Origin: Cladosporium sp. IMV 00045
Lineage: Eukaryota > Ascomycota > Dothideomycetes > Cladosporiales > Cladosporiaceae
Direction: 5' to 3'
Assembly: GCA_001931905.2 (NCBI GenBank)
Contig: MSJI02000247.1
Location: 1 to 23,543 of the forward strand
DNA length: 23,543 bases
This document shows positions 1 through 10,800 of the stretch, in pieces (positions within the stretch are counted from its first letter, which is position 1; the number at the start of each line of letters is the position of its first letter). Both the position numbers and the translations under genes were made by a program. The notes under the pieces were generated by a model. The model was given only the letters and a program-made list of their open reading frames with translations, was not told where the DNA came from and made no database searches.

Positions 1-1137
1 GGTCTCACACAGTATGGTGCGATCACCACTGAAATTCTAGCCAAACAGGGCGCCGGCTACGATGTCACCATCGTCGACCCGTACGGTCGTTTCCTGTCCT
101 ACCAATTGCTGGAAGGCCGTTTTGGTGGCGTGGCAACGTACATGTCCACGTTGGCGTCTCTCGATAACTTCACGGACTTCAACGCCCCCTTCCCTATCAT
201 CACAGCAGTCGGCGTCGTGGCACGCGAAGATCAATGCACGCCTCCAGCCGACGCAACGCAGTATGAATTCAGCCCCTTCGAGTTCGGCTCATGGGACGAA
301 GGCCTCTCAGCGTTCACCCCGGTGGAATTCCTTGGCTCCAGACTGAACAACGGCGAGCCGGAAGAAGAGGGCGAATGTGTTGCCCAATACGACAACCTCG
401 GCTACGTATTTGGCACATCAAGCGACATCTTCCCAGCAATCTGCGATGTCCTCTCTCCCGCAAATAGCAGCGACGACGACCTCGCAAACGTGCTGCAGGG
501 CATCGTCAGTCTCGCGCACGAACCTCTTTTCGAGGATCTCTTCGCCACCTACCGCAACCCATTCTACAACTACTCCCGCTCCGATCGCGTCGCCGAAGAC
601 GAAGACCTCCTCCTCCTCGACGGCGGCTTCTCCGATCAAGTCAGCCCAATCTGGCCTTTCATCGTCGACGAGCGCCCCGTCGACGTCCTCGTCGTCAACG
701 ACAACTCGGCCGACACGGAGAACAATTTCCCCAACGGCTCATCGATCCGCCAAACCTACGTTCAATCCCAAGTCGCAGGGCTAACGCGAATGCCATTCAT
801 CCCCGATGCCGACACTTTCGTCGCACAAGATCTCAACACGCGCGCCACTTTCTTCGGCTGCGATGAGCCCAGCTCGACGTTCATAGTCTACCTGCCGAAC
901 AAGGAGTATAGCTTCGACTCCGGCACTTCGACCGCGAAGGTTGTCTACTCGAAGGATGAGACGAGGGGTATGATCGCCAACGGAGCTCAGGTGGGCACGC
1001 AAGACGCCGAGGAGGGTTGGGGGTTGTGTTTGGCTTGTGCGATTAAGAGTCGCGATGAGCAATTGCCGGAGGGCTGTCAGGCTTGTTTTGATAAGCACTG
1101 TTATCGCCAGGAGGCTGGGAATGCGACGAGGGTGTAA
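1..1137 (+). CDS. Phospholipase B / lysophospholipase, C-terminal part (5' end outside window)
   Basis: The reading frame is already open at base 1 and runs to a TAA at 1135-1137, giving 378 residues with no intron. The protein should be a fungal secreted or GPI-anchored phospholipase B, which removes fatty acids from phospholipids and lysophospholipids. Three things support this. A DGG motif (Asp codon 619-621) sits in a stretch ending in IWPF, the family's catalytic Asp block. A following segment has NDNSADT and then FPNG, the usual 'SSADT..NWPNG' block. The C-terminus is rich in cysteines (CLACA, CQACF, then HCY), as in family members. The nucleophile Ser (GxSGS) lies upstream of the window, so activity cannot be judged. 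Several N-glycosylation sequons (for example NSS, NYS, NGS) fit a secreted enzyme. The family assignment is secure; the paralogue is not. Confidence 0.93.
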   Translation, partial: GLTQYGAITTEILAKQGAGYDVTIVDPYGRFLSYQLLEGRFGGVATYMSTLASLDNFTDFNAPFPIITAVGVVAREDQCTPPADATQYEFSPFEFGSWDEGLSAFTPVEFLGSRLNNGEPEEEGECVAQYDNLGYVFGTSSDIFPAICDVLSPANSSDDDLANVLQGIVSLAHEPLFEDLFATYRNPFYNYSRSDRVAEDEDLLLLDGGFSDQVSPIWPFIVDERPVDVLVVNDNSADTENNFPNGSSIRQTYVQSQVAGLTRMPFIPDADTFVAQDLNTRATFFGCDEPSSTFIVYLPNKEYSFDSGTSTAKVVYSKDETRGMIANGAQVGTQDAEEGWGLCLACAIKSRDEQLPEGCQACFDKHCYRQEAGNATRV

Positions 1138-1945
1138 TGTCAGTGGCAAGTGAAAGGATAGAGTACTGTACTGACCCAAATTAACGACTTTTGAGTGAGA
1201 GATGCTACAATACTGTCAATCATATCTGTACATGTAGCCTAAATAGAGTCCTAGTGTTGTGATTGGCCAATTCTCATTTCATCACGTGACTTGCGTGGGG
1301 CTCAATGTTTGTGAGATGCCCGATGCCAGTCGATCTGTCAGCTCGGTTCGACATTCTTTCTCAGCTTCTCCATGGGTTGTAGATGCACAAAGACAAGAGT
1401 TTCTGGGCATCAACTGGGAGATATCCACGCTTAACCGACGGGAGAGGCCGGTCCTCAGTTTTATGCACCTCCAGGTTGCCTTCAGCGCATGTCGGCTGGG
1501 CTTTCAGCTGCTATCTCGTCGCCTATCAGGTACTTCGCCCTGCATCTATCTCTTAGCAGAGGTACGCCGCGCGCCAAGCTCTTCAAACACGGGCAAGGCT
1601 TCATGTCACGAGACTGAGATGGAGGCGGACCTTGGTTTGAGGCGGCTGAAGTGATTCACACCCGCGCCCGGTACTGGGCCACCAGGCCACACTGACTGGC
1701 TATTACTGTCTTCTTTTGCTGCTGATGCTCGGTTTGATCTTGACACACTCAAGACGAACCCGGCGTGGACATCAGCACTCTCTTACACAAGATTGGCGCG
1801 TTTACTGGCAGAGCGCCACTCCGCAGCCGCGACCTTACCCTGATACTCCTGGCGAATCCCCAGCCTGGTCCCCTTGCTTTCGCCGCAGCCCTGTTATTCT
1901 CTAATTTCCCGACCATCTGGATATTCATGATTCGAATGACTTCGC
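1138..1945 (+). other. Intergenic, 808 bp, no supportable gene
   Basis: This lies between the phospholipase B stop and the next start on the same strand, so it should hold the 3' end of the first gene and the promoter of the second. Open frames at 1259-1654 and 1716-1953 have no recognisable motif and look like chance frames. It contains a CCAAT palindrome and an E-box palindrome, listed separately. The last 150 bp before the start at 1946 are pyrimidine-rich, as often seen in fungal leaders. Confidence 0.6.
1262..1289. promoter_or_regulatory. Paired palindromes: ATTGGCCAAT and TCACGTGA
   Basis: A perfect 10-bp palindrome, ATTGGCCAAT (1262-1271), holds a CCAAT box on both strands. Ten bases later comes a perfect 8-bp palindrome, TCACGTGA (1282-1289), the core bound by Cbf1/Pho4/SREBP-type bHLH factors. 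CCAAT is bound by the HAP/CBC complex. They lie 125 bp after the phospholipase B stop and about 660 bp before the next start. That they act as an element is inferred from spacing and symmetry alone. Confidence 0.35.
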
Positions 1946-4739
1946 ATGGCTGAGGTGCTGCAAAGCCTGGCGGCCTTGGTGGAGGATCTGGGATCGCGTA
2001 CTGATACAGATCATGTCTTACGCGAAATCTGTGGCCAATACGCCCTTGAGAAATGCACTCTCGCCGAACAGGATCTTCATCATGCCAGCATCCGCTTTGT
2101 AGCCTGGTTCAGACTGTTGCTGTTTGGCGTTTATCGTGCGACCCTGGGCAAGCCGGATTCTGATACCGCCTGTATGCTGCCAGCCTCCGCATTAATCTCT
2201 GGCCTATTGTTAATCCTGTCTGTTGACGAGAGCCAGTGCATTCTCGGAGGGCCTGAAGTAAACTGGAAAACTTGGAAACCCTCGACTTTTCTTCTAGGGC
2301 TTCGGTTGCTTCGTGGCTCGCTCGAACACGACACATATCATGCAGATCAACAGCAGCTACGAACATTGTCGGAACGTTTATCGCAACGTTTCCCAAGTGG
2401 AGATCCACGTAATACGACTGATGCATACTGGCTCTGTCATCAATTACTTCATGAGGCAATCGACCACGCTGCAGAGAATGGATGGAGAATGTCCATAGAC
2501 CAACCAAGAAATTCTGTGTCTAGGGTGAGCATATCAGCTAGCTTATGAATTATGTCACCTTCTGACGCTCTATGCAGATCAGCGAGACTCTGGGACACAC
2601 GACAAGTTTCACTCAGTCGAGAAGCAATGTTGGCTCGAACGGACAATACTGGCGGCATTTTGATGCGGTATCCGAGACCGAAGCTACGTTCTTCACGAAG
2701 GTCTCCAGTGATCAATTCGATAAATGCCATCAGTATCTGCACGAAGCCCTACTGCGACCCTTCGATTCATCCGAACAGCCAATACATGTCCACTGGCGAA
2801 AATCCTTGGCTCAAACGCTCGTGACACCAGCGAGATTTTTTCCCCAACCCCATCAGACCAGGATAGACATCGACCACAGATATAACCTGGACCTGGATTC
2901 ACATCATTCTTTGCGAACAAATACACACCATCATCATTCTGGACTACTGGACGCAGCCAAGAGCTTTCATGATTTCCTCTCAACGAGAGCGCAAGTCCTT
3001 GAACATTCAAGCGGTTCAGTACACAAAAAGCTGAATGACATCGCCGACAAGACAGGTAGATGGTACCTCAACAACCGTTATGACCATGGAACGACCACCA
3101 TGATCGAGGACGAGAGCGACAGCATTTACGTTCTCAATTGCCCACGGCTCCACCTTATATCAAGGAAAGGGCTCATGGAGTATCTTGGGAATGTTGACGC
3201 GAGAAGACAGCGGGTAAGAACAGCCACATGACGCACATATCCAGCTTGAAGTGTATTCTAACTATTGCCTTAGTTGTCACTAACTAGTGATGCATATGTC
3301 GAGTGGGCATCTAGCACTTGTCCATCTTGCCATGGGAGGTGCAATTCGGCACGACTGGTTGAGCCGTTACAACACATCGTACAAGAAGCTGATAAACTGC
3401 AAAGCGAGAGACTCCAGCACAACGGAAAGATCGCCGGACTGCTGCAATCCACTTCGGAGGCGTCAAGCGCACATACCAGAGTGAACAGTGACGACGGCTC
3501 GTCTTTCGGTTCACATAGACCAAGCTCTTCGACCGGCAGAAGAAGCTCTCTACAACCCTCTATCAATACTGTCTCCAGCCACAACAACGGCTTCTTCGAA
3601 ATTTCCAAAAAGTTCAAATACACATTCAGCACATCTGGCGTCCACCTGATCCTTTGGAAACAGACCTATGGCTGTTTTGTTACCCTCGACGTGTACGGCT
3701 CTTCGGACGTCTACTGGGAGTTACCGCCTGAGTCAAGCTCAAACATCAGGCTCGTTGCAGGCGGAAGTACTGTTTTCTGTGCTCTTGCGCAAGACGACGA
3801 CCGAGTAAGTCAAATTCTCCGCTCATGTTGAATCTAAGCTAACCACATCAGACTTTCACTGTGCACATATTCTCACAGGATCAATTCAAGCCTAGCTCTT
3901 TCGAGATCAAACGCAGTACTGCCACTGAACCCTTCGCCATGGCGGTTTCACCTAACGACAGATCAGTCGCCATCGGCTTTGGCAAGAGTGTGGCGGTCTG
4001 CGACGTGAGAACCGCCTCGTGGAGTAGCAAGCACACACTCACTGGAGAAGATGTATGGGAGCAGGTCATCAATTTCTCTCACGACTCAAGGCGCGTGGTT
4101 GTAGCATCCCGATCCGGTTCGCAAGGATCTGTTTCCTGCACTACTTGGGAAATATCGGCACCGCAGGATAGCCGAAGCAATGTCCAAATTGGCAACTGGA
4201 GAAAGGTAAGATCATCCTTCATGCACGCAAAGCGCGAAAACCTGATAAGTGCAATTTCTAACGAACATCAGGGTCAAGCTGGAGGAGATTTCGGACTTCG
4301 TTCAGTCTTCTACGACCACTCTCGAAGACATGCACGTGTGGCTGTCTATCTATCACACCTTGCTCTATCACCGAACGCATACCTTATCGGCGGATCCAAA
4401 TCCCAATGTGCCGCCCAATCCGATAACACGTTCCTTCTCGTATCAGACGGCTGGACGAAGTATAACCACGAGGTCGTGGAGCTCTCTGCTACCAGTACCT
4501 CAGGCAGGGGGGACAGTTGGTTCAACTTAGGGGCGTTGCGGGGACAGAAAAGCGCGATCACCAAGAAGGAAGAGCTCCCGATCATCGCGACCGCTAGAGA
4601 GAACAAAACGGTGATTTTCTGGATTTCCAATGGCGAGATGAAGTTGGTACGCATACAAAAGCAACAACCGCCGAAACTCGAATCCTTCACCAGCCGTTTC
4701 CAAGCGCTGGCTGGTTCAAGCCTCGGGCGCGCAGTATAA
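1946..4739 (+). CDS. Unknown-function protein with WD40-like C-terminal blades (5 exons, about 855 aa)
   Basis: I do not recognise this as a named family. Exons: 1946-2524, 2578-3213, 3274-3804, 3852-4205 and 4272-4739. Introns are 53, 60, 47 and 66 bp, all with GT..AG ends and all at phase 0. Residues 1-193 are mostly helical and Leu-rich. Residues 421-428 hold a CxxCxxxC knot that might bind metal. Around residues 450-485 there is a Ser-rich low-complexity stretch. Residues about 560-700 alternate beta-strands in a pattern like propeller blades, for example AMAVSPNDRSVAIG near 612 and NFSHDSRRVVVAS near 656. This suggests a divergent beta-propeller, possibly a scaffold. The fourth intron is a multiple of three with no stop, so it could be retained. 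A second in-frame acceptor at 3878 would remove nine residues. The start has a fair context (cgcATGG). Function is unknown. Confidence 0.72.
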
Positions 4740-4873
4740 TTAGCATGGACACGAGCACACGAAAAGAAAAAAGCTTTAATTACAAGATCTGAACCAGTGC
4801 TAAATCGTCGCGCTCAAGACAGGTACATGGTATCGTTCTGAATGTCATTAACTCCGACTTTTGCCACCAATGA

Positions 4874-7061
4874 CTATTTCATCCACGCCCATACAAAATC
4901 TGCCACGTTCTTGGCATTGTCAAGGGTGACAGGGTTTCCCTTGAAGTCGAATTTTAACCTGCCCCTGCGATCATCAGGATTGGCAACGGTCATCGGATCT
5001 GACATGTCGTCGTTGTGTTTCAAGCTCCACTTGAGGGGATTGGCCTCGTCTAGTTTCACGTGATAGGCGATCGTGAGGATGAGGAACACGGGGATCTGCA
5101 GCACGGATTGTCAGCGACTCATTATCATGCGAGTGGCATGCTCTGTTTGGCTTACGCTGATATACGCAGCAACAAATTGGCCCGGATGAAAAGGCTCCAG
5201 GAAAGAAGCCCATCCCAAGAACAAAACCATGAGCAGGCATCCGACCAAAGCATAAACAGCTCTCAGCCACTGCCAGTGGGATTTGTAGGGATATCTCGGT
5301 GACCTTCGGTTGAATTTTCGCATTTCCCTTTGGCGGTCGATCTCGCTGAGGTCTTCGAGGCCGACGCCATTTGCGCGTTCGTTGCGACTGTGATGATGTT
5401 GTCAGCATACAATGTCAGCTTGGGGAGGTGTTTGTGACTCACACTTTATCAAATCGAAGGTAGGAAGCACAAATGACGGTGTATACTATCAACATCGACA
5501 CGACGGAGTTGGTTGCAAGATTGCTGAGGACCTGTAGTTGGTCAGCTTTCATGCTATTTGCCCTGAGATTCACTTGGGGGGCCTGGTGCTCTACTCACCT
5601 GAGTTGGTTCTCGACCTGAGGATAGGAATGCAAGGCTGCCGAACAGCCAGCTCGTGAAGACCGCTGCCATGGGCACGCCGTATTTCGTGATACTCAGCCT
5701 CGCTCGCAGGCGCTGGGCGAACCTAGGCCAAGCGTTATAGTCGCTGGCGAGAGCGTGGAGCAATCTCGAAGACAGGTAAAGCGAGTTGATCGCGGACGTC
5801 GTAGCTGAAAAGATGAAGACACCATTGAAGAATTTGGCCCATCCTGGTGATCTGCTCCGGACCGCTGCCAGGACGAAGATAGAGTACTCTCCTGATCTGA
5901 TGGAGTTTGCTGCGAAGTTGGCCAGATTCTCGTCGGTATAGGGCACATTCAAGCCGGCCGTGAAAGCACTCAACGTGTATAGGACGAGGATACGGAGAGT
6001 GATCTTCCTAGTCGCAATCTTGACTGTCTCCTGATTTCTGAGATCTTTGTTCTCTGCGGCGGTAATGGCGACTGTTTCGAATCCTATCATGGAGAAAGCA
6101 ACAGCTGTCATGGCTGTCCAGACGGCCAGGAAACGTCCTTTCGATCCATCGATGGTGAGTGCTTTCGATGTTTCACTTCCGTTCGAGATTGCTGTTGAAT
6201 TTATCGTGATGTTATTTGACCAAAAGCCGTAGGGATTGGTGTAGGTCCAGAATGGGTTGGAGGGGTTGACCTCGCGGTAGCCTTGCCCCATAGCGCTGAT
6301 CACAACGTTAAACATGATCAAGCCGATGATGAAGACCATCTTGAAGGAGCCGAACAAATATTCGAGTTCTCCATACCATCGAATCGGCATAAAGTTGATG
6401 ACCAGAATCACGATCCAGAAAAGCAGGACCCAAACGGCAGGGTTCACGGCAAGAATACCTGGAGCATAGCTGACCTCTTGATCTATGCCTACCATCTCGA
6501 GGTAAGTGTCCTGGAATTCGAATTTGAATAGCTGCGTTACCGCGAGCAGCTCTGCCGCGAGGATGACGATCCACGCAAACCTATTGGCGCTGTCAGATCT
6601 GGGGCTACGTGCATGACTACGTAAAATTGATAACTCACCATGCCATCCATCCTACGGCATAACCTATTCCTTGGTCCAAATACCGGCAAGGAAACTGGAA
6701 GAGAGGTCCAGAAATGGGGAAGAGAGCAGTCATTTCACCCAGGCACGCCATGGCTGACCAAATGATGCTTCCTGTTAGGAGGTATGCAATGATTGCCATA
6801 CCGGGGCCAGCAAGATAGATCACGTGCCCACATTGCAGGAACAGGCCAACGCCTATGCAACAAGAAAAGGTGATCATATTGACATGCCGTTCGGATAGCA
6901 GAGGGCTGTAGCAGACTTAGCATGGCTATGGAATAAGTGCCTACACGTGAAACGTCTTACTGAAGCTCTGTTGGAGGCTCTTCCATAACAACATCAACTT
7001 CTAACAGCTCTGTGGGACCACGATGGCCGGATCGTCCCGATGCAAGCGAGGCGTTCGACAT
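4874..7061 (-). CDS. Amino-acid permease, APC superfamily, fungal YAT type (6 exons, 630 aa)
   Basis: This is a plasma-membrane proton-coupled amino-acid importer. Exons on the minus strand: 7061-6961, 6905-6639, 6580-5599, 5531-5443, 5387-5156 and 5095-4874. All introns (55-67 bp) have GT..AG ends, and the frame stays open for exactly 631 codons. The N-terminus is cytoplasmic with no signal peptide. SERHVNMITF leads into helix 1 with IGVGLFLQCG (residues 51-60) and then VIYLAGPG, a signature of this family. LGEMTALFP marks helix 3, and the block FSMIGFETVAITAAE (about 285-299) marks helix 6 with its conserved Glu. About twelve membrane segments are visible, and the C-terminal tail is short and charged. 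Substrate cannot be read from the sequence. The gene converges on the propeller-like gene (134 bp between stops) and diverges from the patatin gene. Nitrogen control through GATA factors would be usual for such genes. Confidence 0.92.
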
Positions 7062-7897
7062 GGCGGGCGAGGGTGTACAAACGACGATTGAGAGAACGCC
7101 ACACAGACATATCAAGTGCAAACGCTGTCAACAAACCATTCGTCAGGCTTAAGGGGCGTGTATATAGACGACTCCTTGCGCAAACGCTGCCACGCTCGGG
7201 CGGCCTCCAAGGCGCAGACGTGGGATGGCGGCATGGTGACGAGACAAATCGCCAATCATAGCAGTGGCTTATCGGTCCGGTGAAGATGCAGGTATTTTTG
7301 GGGCGACAAAAGCGGTTGTGAAACAGCTAGCCTTCCTGTGATGTGTTGATCGTGCTTCTGCTCTCCTTTGTGAGCTCGGAGCAACGCCATGCCGCCTTCG
7401 CTCAGCCCATCAGCCAAGCCAAACCTCATCCATCTTCATCGCGATGGACTGCACAACTCATCACCAACAACGACAACGCGATGGTCGCATGTGATCCAAG
7501 ATCATAGCCGAACGCATCTCGAGTAGCACTACCAAGGCTATCTTCCGTCAATAACCGTCGCCTCTTATTGTGGAGTGCAGACATGGGTCGACTTCAGCTG
7601 AGCGGCGGCTGCAACGCCACCAGGGCTGCAAGACAGCCTTCTATTGATTTTCATGCATTAGGTGCATGGCCTCCGCCTTTCCTGTTGTCCTGAGGCTCTG
7701 CGATACCGCCCGCGCGGGAGGCTGTGTCAGTGGACGCCCCGTCTTGAGGTCACATGATGATTGGGTGCACATCGATGTGGGAGGCCGCACCTCCTGTCCA
7801 GCCTTCCGGTAAAAGTGGTTTGTCTTTACGCTGCTGGGCTGTTTGTCCACATTAGAAGTTCAAACCTTCTACATAGCGCAACATCTTTTCAAATTCG
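7062..7897. other. Divergent intergenic region, 836 bp, shared promoter
   Basis: This separates the permease start (minus) from the patatin gene start (plus), so it should carry both promoters. No open frame here has protein-like features; the frame opening at 7761 is overtaken by the real coding frame from 7898. A TATATA lies at 7161-7166. Two sequences match the GATA-factor consensus HGATAR on the minus strand, at 7269-7274 and 7538-7543. Matches this short are common by chance. Confidence 0.55.
7161..7166 (-). promoter_or_regulatory. Candidate TATA box of the permease gene
   Basis: TATATA lies 100 bp upstream of the permease ATG (minus strand), a plausible distance for a fungal TATA element. 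It is AT-rich in an otherwise GC-balanced stretch. No transcript evidence is available. Confidence 0.3.
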
Positions 7898-10800
7898 ATG
7901 TCGGCCGCCATGGACAGCTCATCTGGTCATTCAGAAACCAGTCCGGATTTGTCTCTCAGGATACACCACCAGGATGAGGGCCAACCTGCAACCAGACGCT
8001 ATCAGTGTGTATGCCAACAAGACATGCCAATATATGATGTGCGAAGATGCGCTGGATGCCCTTCTGTGGATAACGAAACCATCTACTATTGCTACCGTAC
8101 ATGTTCTGAAGAGACCTGCAGAACACGCGATTGTCCCAATCCCAACCACAAAACATGCTGGGAATTACATTTACCGCCATGGGCCAGACTCCGATCTCAG
8201 CATAAAGCGCTGGATCCTGTTTCTGATTTGTTTGTCGACCTTGTCACCTATTCCGAGCCGGATGAAGAGCGGCACAGAGAGCTGCATCTGCGAGACGAGG
8301 CATCACGATGGTTTCAAGTCGTTCAGCGAGATTTTGGGACCGGACCTGCACCGTACATCCAAGTTACGGACCGCTTTCGCCAGTTGTGTAACCCCGGAAT
8401 GCTGAATCATATGTCCGTGGCCCCTCAGTATCCGGGTTTTGTTTCATTCATAGGGGAGACATCCGCCGGCAAGTCCACGCTCATCAAAGCTATGTTGTTG
8501 ATGGGGCACCTCTATTTCACAGGAGATGAGGTTGAGTCAGATTTGACGCAAGAAAGTCACAAGGACAATGATGCGGAGCTGGAGCAAAGGGTCGAGCAGC
8601 TTGTGAGAGATGCCTCGTCGAGCGGCCGCTTCCCGGTGACGAGATCATCCAACATTGATAACATCATTGACCCGACAAGTCTCGGCGTGAACCTTTACAA
8701 AGACGTACCTCCACCGCATTCCCCGGAAGCTAGTAACAGTGTGCAGACTCCGATCATGTTTGCAGACTGTGAGGGCCTGAATGCTGGGATGGCTCTCACG
8801 AGCACTGAGCGAAGTCGCAGCCCGAACAAAGCACACTCTTCCCGCTGTTCAAACTCGTACCAGGATCATTCGCAGACTACCACTGGCGGATCATCTTTGA
8901 GTCCACATCAGACAAGTCGATCAAACCAACGACAGCCATTTCACCAAACTTCGAGGGCTACTCACCACAACTCGCAAGGTATGTGACGTATTGCCTTAAA
9001 GCTGTACACGTTACAATAGACTAATACATGATGGTTGGCAGAAAATCATAATCTGGTTTTTGAAAAGCCGATTACCAATACAAAAAAGCCGGGCAAAGAG
9101 GGAATAGAGATGTTCTACGCTCGAATGCTTTACACCATCAGTGATGTCTTCGTCTACGTCACCTCCAGTGACCAGTCACTGTTCAACCAAATGCAGCGAC
9201 TTCTCGAATGGGCATCTGATGCAGTGAATCAAGCTTTTGGGGCCCCTTCGCACAAGACTTTGATCATTGTCCGCCACATGACCAGACTTCACAATCCGGC
9301 ATTCTATGACACGGAACAGTTGAGAAGATCTTTCATCGACAAATTGAGCAATCTTTGGAATGGATCGCCTCAATTGGAGAAGTACATTGCTGAGTATAAC
9401 AAAAGGCCATATCTACGCAATGACCAGAAGATCCAGAAGAACACTGCGTTGTTCCGCGAGTTTTTCAAATCGATCCATGTTGTGTATGTCCCCGACCACA
9501 GGCAAGCCCCGACCGACGAGCTTTTCAAACAATATCGCTCTCTGAGGGCACAGATATTTAGTGCCTCGCAGCAAGCACAAGCAGGAAGGGCACAAGCCTG
9601 GATGCAGTGGAATGTGTCCACACTTTCTCACATCTTGATTCGAGCATTCGACCATTTCCGTACCTCTACGGAGGCACTCAACTTCTACGATGTTTTGCGC
9701 AACGATAACCCAACACCCACGACCATGTCGGATCACATTGCAAACTTTCTACGTTTGGTCCATGACATGCCGGACTTGGCTCTCGGCATGGCACAAGATC
9801 TCGTCGCGGCGGGCTGTCTGACGTGGGCACTGCGCGAAATCGCTCAAGGTAAATCTTTCAGTGTTTGCAGCAACAAATTTGATATCCTCCATTTTCTGTT
9901 TTCACAGCTGATGATTCGTAGTTTACGAGCCACAAGAAATATTCGAGAAAGACCTTGAGAAGCCTTGCGAAAATGGCATCAAAGACTACGCCGAAAACCA
10001 CCAGAGATGCAACTTCTCCTTCGGTCCCACCGGGAAGTGTCTGCTGCACCGAGGCCAGCATGAACAAGAGCACTGTGACTACAAGGGAGACAGGAAGCCG
10101 GGGTCTTTTGAGGATTCCGGATCGAAACTACAATACATCAAAGAAGCTGTACATCGGAAGTTCATCGAACTCTACAATTACGCATGTATGGTCGAAACAA
10201 CAGGTCCTCCATTGAACATGAGACAGCATACGCGCCTTGAGGTCTTCAGGAAACATCAGCCATTCCTCAAAGATCTGCGCAGCAACAAGACTTGTATCGC
10301 CTGCATCCAAGCTACTCCTGACCATGTTCTCGAATGCGGACATGCTATCTGCGATGTTTGCGTTCGAGAGTTTGGCAGTCCGTCAGAGGATTTCGAATCC
10401 GGGTGGGCCATCAAAAGGTGTATGCTCTGCTGGAAACCATGGCGCCACGGCGGACAGGTGATACGATTCAAGCCCAAGTGTGCAGGCGTACGTCTCTTGT
10501 CCCTCGATGGCGGAGGCATCAGAGGTATCGTGGAGCTTGTTCTTCTTGAACTTGTGCATGAGCGAATGGGAATCGACGCTCTCGCGATACAAGATTGTTT
10601 TGATCTCCTCACGGGAACTAGCACTGGTAAGTCAAGAATGCCTTGGCCCGTCAAGTTCATTGAAACGGTTTCTGACCGAACTACATAGGTGGTCTCATCG
10701 CTCTGGGTCTGGGCGTGCCTCAGGTTTCTCGAGACTTCAGCATACGTGAAATGAAGGCGCAGTTCAAAGAAATGGCCACAAAGGCATTCAAAACTCGACG

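Noticed and set aside
1259..1654. 131-codon plus-strand frame after phospholipase B
   Set aside because: Starts at GTG, no motif, and overlaps likely regulatory palindromes. Treated as chance.
7269..7543. Two HGATAR matches as proof of nitrogen control of the permease
   Set aside because: Six-base degenerate sites are expected by chance in 836 bp. Mentioned only as context.
8790..8978. Alternative frame through the Ser/Gln-rich linker of the GTPase that looks more protein-like (contains FADYHWRIIFESTSD)
   Set aside because: The Ser-rich frame keeps exact phase with both the upstream GTPase exon and the next exon across a strong gtatgt intron. The alternative starts after a stop, fits neither side and would need two compensating shifts. 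A search of homologues could still reverse this.
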